Below the pieces are notes generated by a model. That model saw only the letters and a list, made by a program, of their open reading frames with translations, ran no database searches and was not told the DNA's origin. The translations under genes and the position numbers were made by a program. From Dastarcus helophoroides (Eukaryota; Arthropoda; Insecta; Coleoptera; Bothrideridae), in the NCBI GenBank assembly GCA_028583605.1, contig CM053328.1:5215304-5279303 (forward strand): 64,000 nucleotides of DNA, given 5' to 3'. Of the stretch, positions 59,448 to 64,000 are shown one piece after another (within the stretch, counting starts at the first letter, position 1; each line of letters opens with the position of its first letter).

Positions 59448-61094
59448 AAGATGAAGAGTTAAAATTGGCAAAGACAAAAGAAAAGATAAATTATTACAAA
59501 GGAGAGGTATAATGCTTTTCACAAGTGCATCAGACACAGCTCTTTTTAAAGGTTTGAAGATGGAACAAGTGAAAGATGAGGAAAGCAGAGTTAAAATTAG
59601 CAAAGAAAGAAGAAAAGATAAACCGTTGCAGAGAAGAGAGATTATACCTTCCACAAGTGCGTCGGAAATGTCAGCTTTTAAACGGTTGAAAATGGAAGAA
59701 GTAAAGGATTAAGAAAGTACAGTTAAAATTTACAAACCAGGAAGAAAAGATAAGTTATTACAGAGGGGAGAAGTAGTGCCTTTCACAAGTGCCTTAGACA
59801 AAGCGCCTTTGAAACATTTGAAGGTGGAAGCAAAACAAGGTGAAGAAAGCAGAAATAACTTATCAAGGAAAAAAGAAAAGATAAATTATTACAGAAGAGA
59901 GGGGCAATGCCATTTATAAGTGCATCAGATACCTCTTTTAAAGGTTTGAAAATGGAACAATTAAAAGATGAAGAAAGCAGAGTTAAAATTGGCAAAGACA
60001 AAAGAAAAGATAAATTATTACAAAGAAGAGGTGTAATGCCTTCCACAAGTGCATCAGACACAGCTCTGCTTAAGAAGATGGAACAAGTGAAAGATGAGGA
60101 AAGCAGAGTTAAAATTAGCAAAGAAAGAAGAAAAGATAAATTATTGCAGAGAAGAGAGATTATGCCTTCCACAAGTGCATCGGACACATCAGCTTTTAAA
60201 CGGTTGAAAAAGGAAGATGTAAAAGATAAAGAAAGCACAGTTAAAATTGGCAAACCAGGAAGAAAGGATAAGTTATTACAGAGGAGAGAAGTAGTACCTT
60301 TCACAAATGCCTCAGACACAGCGCCTTGTAAACGTTTTAAGATGGATGAAATCAAGGATGAAGAAAACAAAATACAGATTGGCAAAGAAAGGAGGAAAGA
60401 TAAATTATTACAGAAGAGAAGGGCAACGCCTTCTATAAGTGCATCAGACACCTCTTTTAAATATTTGAAAATAGACAAAGTATAAGATGAAGAAAGGAGA
60501 GTTAAAATTATCAAAGAGAAAATGAAAGAGAGGTTATCACAAAAGAGAGGTATAATGCCTTCTATAAGTGCATCAGACACAGCACCTTTGAAGCTGAAAG
60601 AAGTAAAAAATGAAGAAAGTAAAGTTCAAATTGGCAAAGCAGGAAGAAGAGATAAGTTGTTACAAAGAGGAAAAGTAACGCCGTTTTCAAGTGCCTCAGA
60701 CACAGCGCCTCTTAAATATTTGAAGATGGAAGAACTGAAGCATGAAGAAAGCAGAATTACTTAGCAAAGACAAAAGAAAGGATAAATTACGACAAAGACG
60801 AGGAGTAGTGCCTTCTACGAGCGCATCAGACACAGCACCTTGTAAACATTTAAAAATGGAAGAAGAAAGCAAAGTTTAAATTAGCAAACTAGGAAAAAAA
60901 TATAAATTATTGGAGAGGAGAAAAGCAGCTCCTTTTACGAGTGCCTCAGACACAGCACCTTGAAGGTGGAAGAAATACAGGATGAAAAAAGCATATTTAA
61001 AATTAGTAAAGCAAAAAGAAAAGAACGAGTGGTAACGCCATTCACGAGTGCATCAGACACAGCTCCTTTTAAACGTTTGAAGGCGGAAGAAATA

Positions 61095-61680
61095 CGAGAC
61101 GAAGAAAGCAGAGTTAAAATTAGTAAAGAAAGACGGACAGATAAATTATTACAGAAAAGAGGAGCTACTCCTTCCACAAGTGTATCAGACACAGAGCTTT
61201 TTAAACATTTAAAAGTGGAAAAAATAAAAGATGAAGAAAGAGAAGTTAAAATTAGCAAATAAAGGCGAAAAGAGAAGTTATTGCAAAGAATAGCAAAAAC
61301 GCCTCTCATAAGCGCAAGAGACACTCCTTTGTTTAAATATTTGAAGGTGGAAAAACCAAAGGATGAAGGAAGTAGAATTAAAATTAGTAAAGAAAGAAGA
61401 AGAGAGAAATGTTTACAAAGAAGAGGGGCAACACCTTCCACAACTACTGCAGATAGTGAAAAACCTCGAACGAGTTAGAAACTAGATGCTCTAAGAAGAA
61501 AAGTAGGTAGAGAAAAAGGACCTGAAGACTTGATGCTAAGAAGATTGAAGAGTAAACACAGACCCGATTCGGCAGATGATGGAAGCCGAGAAGGAGTCTA
61601 TAACGCACGTAAGCGGGCTGACCAAAAATTTAAAGAAAAATATCAGCTTAGAGGTGACAAAGGAAAAGAAATTGCAAAAA
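61095..61680 (+). repeat. Segmental duplication, copy 1 (offset 1391)
   Basis: Matches 62486-63071 closely, covering about four repeat units and the start of the unique segment. The copy here has TAG at 61476-61478 where the other has AAG. Confidence 0.85.
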
Positions 61681-62480
61681 GGGGAAAATATGAGGATATA
61701 AGTAGAAGACCATATAAAAAAGACCTACAGTTAAAGACGAACGAAAGATTAAAATATACCTCTGATAGATATAGAATTAAAGAAGCTAGAGCTAGACCAT
61801 GTACAAGTTTAAAAGTACCAGTCTATTCTGATACAAGTGAAGAGGAAGGTTATATTATACCCAAAGCGCTGCGTAGAGGAAAATCCAGTGACTTAGCGGT
61901 GGTTGGAAGGAAAAGGGTAACTTCTAGACCAAAAGTAATGAAGAAGACATACACCTCCAGCGATTTCACTACCTCTGACGAAAGAAGAAAATATAAGCCA
62001 GAAAAAATTTCAAATCAGAAGTAAATCACTTCAAACACTGATTTTACCACAGCTGCTGAAGCAAAAAAAATAAAAACCGGTATTAAACAAAGACTACGTT
62101 CTTAATATGAAAAAGGAGACATATCTTCATGTTGTGAAGGCGTTGCACCATGTTTATCAGATATAAATAAAAAAATTAAAATGAGAATACTAAAAGAGTT
62201 AAGACAAGAAGTATCTGAAACCTCAGAGTGTAGAGGATTCTGCAGGAAGAGTCAGAAAAAAATGATGAACTGTAAAACGTCTCGGGGACGCCTCAGAAAA
62301 GAACTAAGATCTAGTACATCGGTCAGAATACAGTCTAAGGAAATCATGAAAAAAAGACCTTCCTACATCGCTAGACACAAGAGGCAGAAAAAACTAGAGA
62401 CGATTGAAACGTGCGGACCATCGAGAGAATATTTGAGGAAAAAAACATCCCTCACTGGTAAACATAAAAAAAGGAAAGAT
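61480..62480 (+). pseudogene. Non-repetitive segment of the Lys/Glu-rich locus
   Basis: Same frame as the repeats. It begins LRRLKSKHRPDSADDGSREG, continues through an Arg/Lys-rich region with SDTSEEEGYIIPKALRRGKS and TYTSSDFTTSDERRKYKPEK, passes two TAA codons (62022-62024 and about 62103-62105), and goes on as MRILKELRQEVSETSECRGF. It reads like the unique C-terminal part of a protein whose N-terminal part is the repeat array. No recognised domain. Confidence 0.5.
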
Positions 62481-62485
62481 GTAGA

Positions 62486-63071
62486 CGAGACGAAGAAAGC
62501 AGAGTTAAAATTAGTAAAGAAAGACGAAAAGATAAATTATTACAGAAAAGAGGAGCTACGCCTTCCACAAGTGTATCAGACACAGAGCTTTTTACACATT
62601 TAAAAGTGGAAAAAATAAAAGATGAAGAAAGAGAAGTTAAAATTAGCAAATAAAGGCGAAAAGAGAAGTTATTGCAAAGAATAGCAAAAACGCCTCTCAT
62701 AAGCGCAAGAGACACTCCTTTGTTTAAATATTTGAAGGTGGAAAAACCAAAGGATGAAGGAAGTAGAATTAAAATTAGTAAAGAAAGAAGAAGAGAGAAA
62801 TTTTTACAAAGAGGAGGGGCAACACCTTCCACAAGTGGTACAGATAGTGAAAAACCTCGAACGAGTAAGAAACTAGATGCTCTAAGAAGAAAAGTAAGTA
62901 GAGAAAAAGGACCTGACGACTTGATGCTAAGAAGATTGAAGAGCAAACACAGACCCGATTCGGCAGATGATGGAAGCCGAGAAGGAGTCTATAACGCCCG
63001 TAAGCGGGCTGACCAAAAATTTAAAGAAAAATATCAGCTTAGAGGTGACAAAGGAAAATAAATTGCAAAAA
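62486..63071 (+). repeat. Segmental duplication, copy 2 (offset 1391)
   Basis: Begins inside the unique segment (CGAGACGAAGAAAGC) and ends at AATTGCAAAAAGGG, where it joins a repeat unit. The join breaks the unique segment's continuation. Confidence 0.85.
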
Positions 63072-63227
63072 GGGACATCAGATACAACGCCTTTTAAACA
63101 GTTGAAAGCGGAAGGAATAAAAGATAAAGAAAGCAGAGGTAAACTTAGCAACGAAAGAAGAGGAGATACATTTTTACAGAGAAGAGGGGTAAGGCCTGCC
63201 GCAAGTGCATCAGACACAGCTCTTTTT

Positions 63228-64000
63228 AAAGGTTTGAAAATGGAACAATTGAAAGATGAAGAAAGCAGAGTTAAAATTGGCAAAGACAAAAGGAAAGATA
63301 AATTATTACAAAGGAGAGGTGTAATGCCTTCCGCAAGTGCATCAGACACAGCTCTGCTTAAGAAGATGGAACAAGTGAAAGATGAGGAAAGCAGAGTTAA
63401 AATTAGCAAAGAAAGAAGAAAAGATAAATTATTGCAGAGAAGAGAGATTATGCCTTCCACAAGTGCATCGGACACATCAGCTTTTAAACGGTTGAAAAAG
63501 GAAGATGTAAAAGATAAAGAAAGCACAGTTAAAATTGGCAAACCAGGAAGAAAGGATAAGTTATTACAGAGGAGAGAAGTAGTACCTTTCACAAATGCCT
63601 CAGACACAGCGCCTTGTAAACGTTTTAAGATGGATGAAATCAAGGATGAAGAAAACAAAATACAGATTGGCAAAGAAAGGAGGAAAGATAAATTATTACA
63701 GAAGAGAAGGGCAACGCCTTCTATAAGTGCATCAGACACCTCTTTTAAATATTTGAAAATAGACAAAGTATAAGATGAAGAAAGGAGAGTTAAAATTATC
63801 AAAGAGAAAATGAAAGAGAGGTTATCACAAAAGAGAGGTATAATGCCTTCTATAAGTGCATCAGACACAGCACCTTTGAAGCTGAAAGAAGTAAAAAATG
63901 AAGAAAGTAAAGTTCAAATTGGCAAAGCAGGAAGAAGAGATAAGTTGTTACAAAGAGGAAAAGTAAGGCCGTTTCCAAGTGCCTCAGACACAGCGCCTTT
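63228..64000 (+). repeat. Segmental duplication of 59940-60712 (offset 3288)
   Basis: The last 770 bp of the window repeat 59940-60712 with only scattered differences (for example GCTCTGCTTAAGAAGATGG at 60063 and 63351). The duplication continues beyond the window. Confidence 0.88.

Larger units (their letters stand above)
59450..64000 (+). pseudogene. Decaying Lys/Glu-rich coding repeat locus, continues past the window
   Basis: Head-to-tail units of about 129-132 bp (43-44 codons) on the plus strand. The typical unit reads ASDTALFKGLKMEQLKDEES, then RVKIGKDKRKDKLLQRRGVM and PSTS. About 15 units span 59520-61440; after a non-repeat part (61480-62480), further units run to the window end. Frame is kept for long stretches but broken by point stops (near 60483, 60872, 61260, 61476, 62022 and 62104) and compensating one-base shifts (about 60760 and 60960). 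Charged, low-complexity, probably helical or disordered; no known family. I cannot exclude an expressed gene with unusual structure. Confidence 0.6.

Noticed and set aside
59783..60580. Leu/Ser/Phe-rich antisense frame of 265 codons
   Set aside because: It mirrors the Lys/Glu-rich sense repeats codon for codon; hydrophobic composition follows from complementing AAA/GAA-rich codons.

Overview
This is AT-rich nuclear DNA of an animal, almost certainly an insect (a beetle is a guess from the transposon types). Genes are sparse, introns are long, and most of the 64 kb is transposons and tandem repeats. No bacterial-type operons, promoters or CRISPR arrays are present.

Host genes. (1) Plus strand, 6526-13418: the last four exons of the intraflagellar transport gene IFT140, with a 5.3 kb last intron holding an antisense Jockey-type LINE. 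One exon carries a single-base frameshift. (2) Minus strand, 47125 down to 17831: a 127-residue four-pass membrane protein reconstructed here from splice sites. It has a 14-codon first exon, a 121-bp second exon, and two duplicated, equal-length alternative terminal exons (18554-18774 and 17831-18051). Its introns span 29 kb and hold a giant fold-back element, a tRNA-Pro(AGG) gene, a 124-bp satellite and several MITEs. (3) Minus strand, 58273-58524: one internal exon of an unrecognised gene. (4) Plus strand, 59450 to the window end: a decaying Lys/Glu-rich coding repeat of about 43-44 codons per unit, with nested segmental duplications.

Mobile elements. They are: an intact DD41D mariner with 424-bp inverted repeats (2338-4571); a degenerate Jockey LINE (about 8456-13035); LINE 3' fragments (7890-8455 and 16117-16555); a roughly 6.6 kb fold-back element split by a 3 kb insertion (20216-26840); a DIRS-like remnant (30582-31061); hAT-type ends (45455-45528 and 48447-50750); and a young Gypsy LTR retrotransposon on the minus strand with 206-bp LTRs differing at one base (50973-56156). 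A palindromic MITE family occurs at least seven times.

Tandem repeats. A degenerate family built on phrases like GTCGAAATTTT fills 1-2335, 4574-5880, 40380-45300, 47640-48440, parts of 48900-49340, and 58640-59340. It shows higher-order structure (1066 bp, about 403, 302 and 484 bp units) and strong strand asymmetry. A 124-bp satellite of about 28 copies fills 33840-37690, and a 22-bp minisatellite lies between the two alternative terminal exons.

How the parts relate. The two recognisable genes lie on opposite strands with their 3' ends facing each other (IFT140 ends at 13418, the four-pass gene at about 17 kb), separated by AT-rich filler and LINE debris. The rest is consistent with transposons and satellites accumulating in introns and intergenic DNA.
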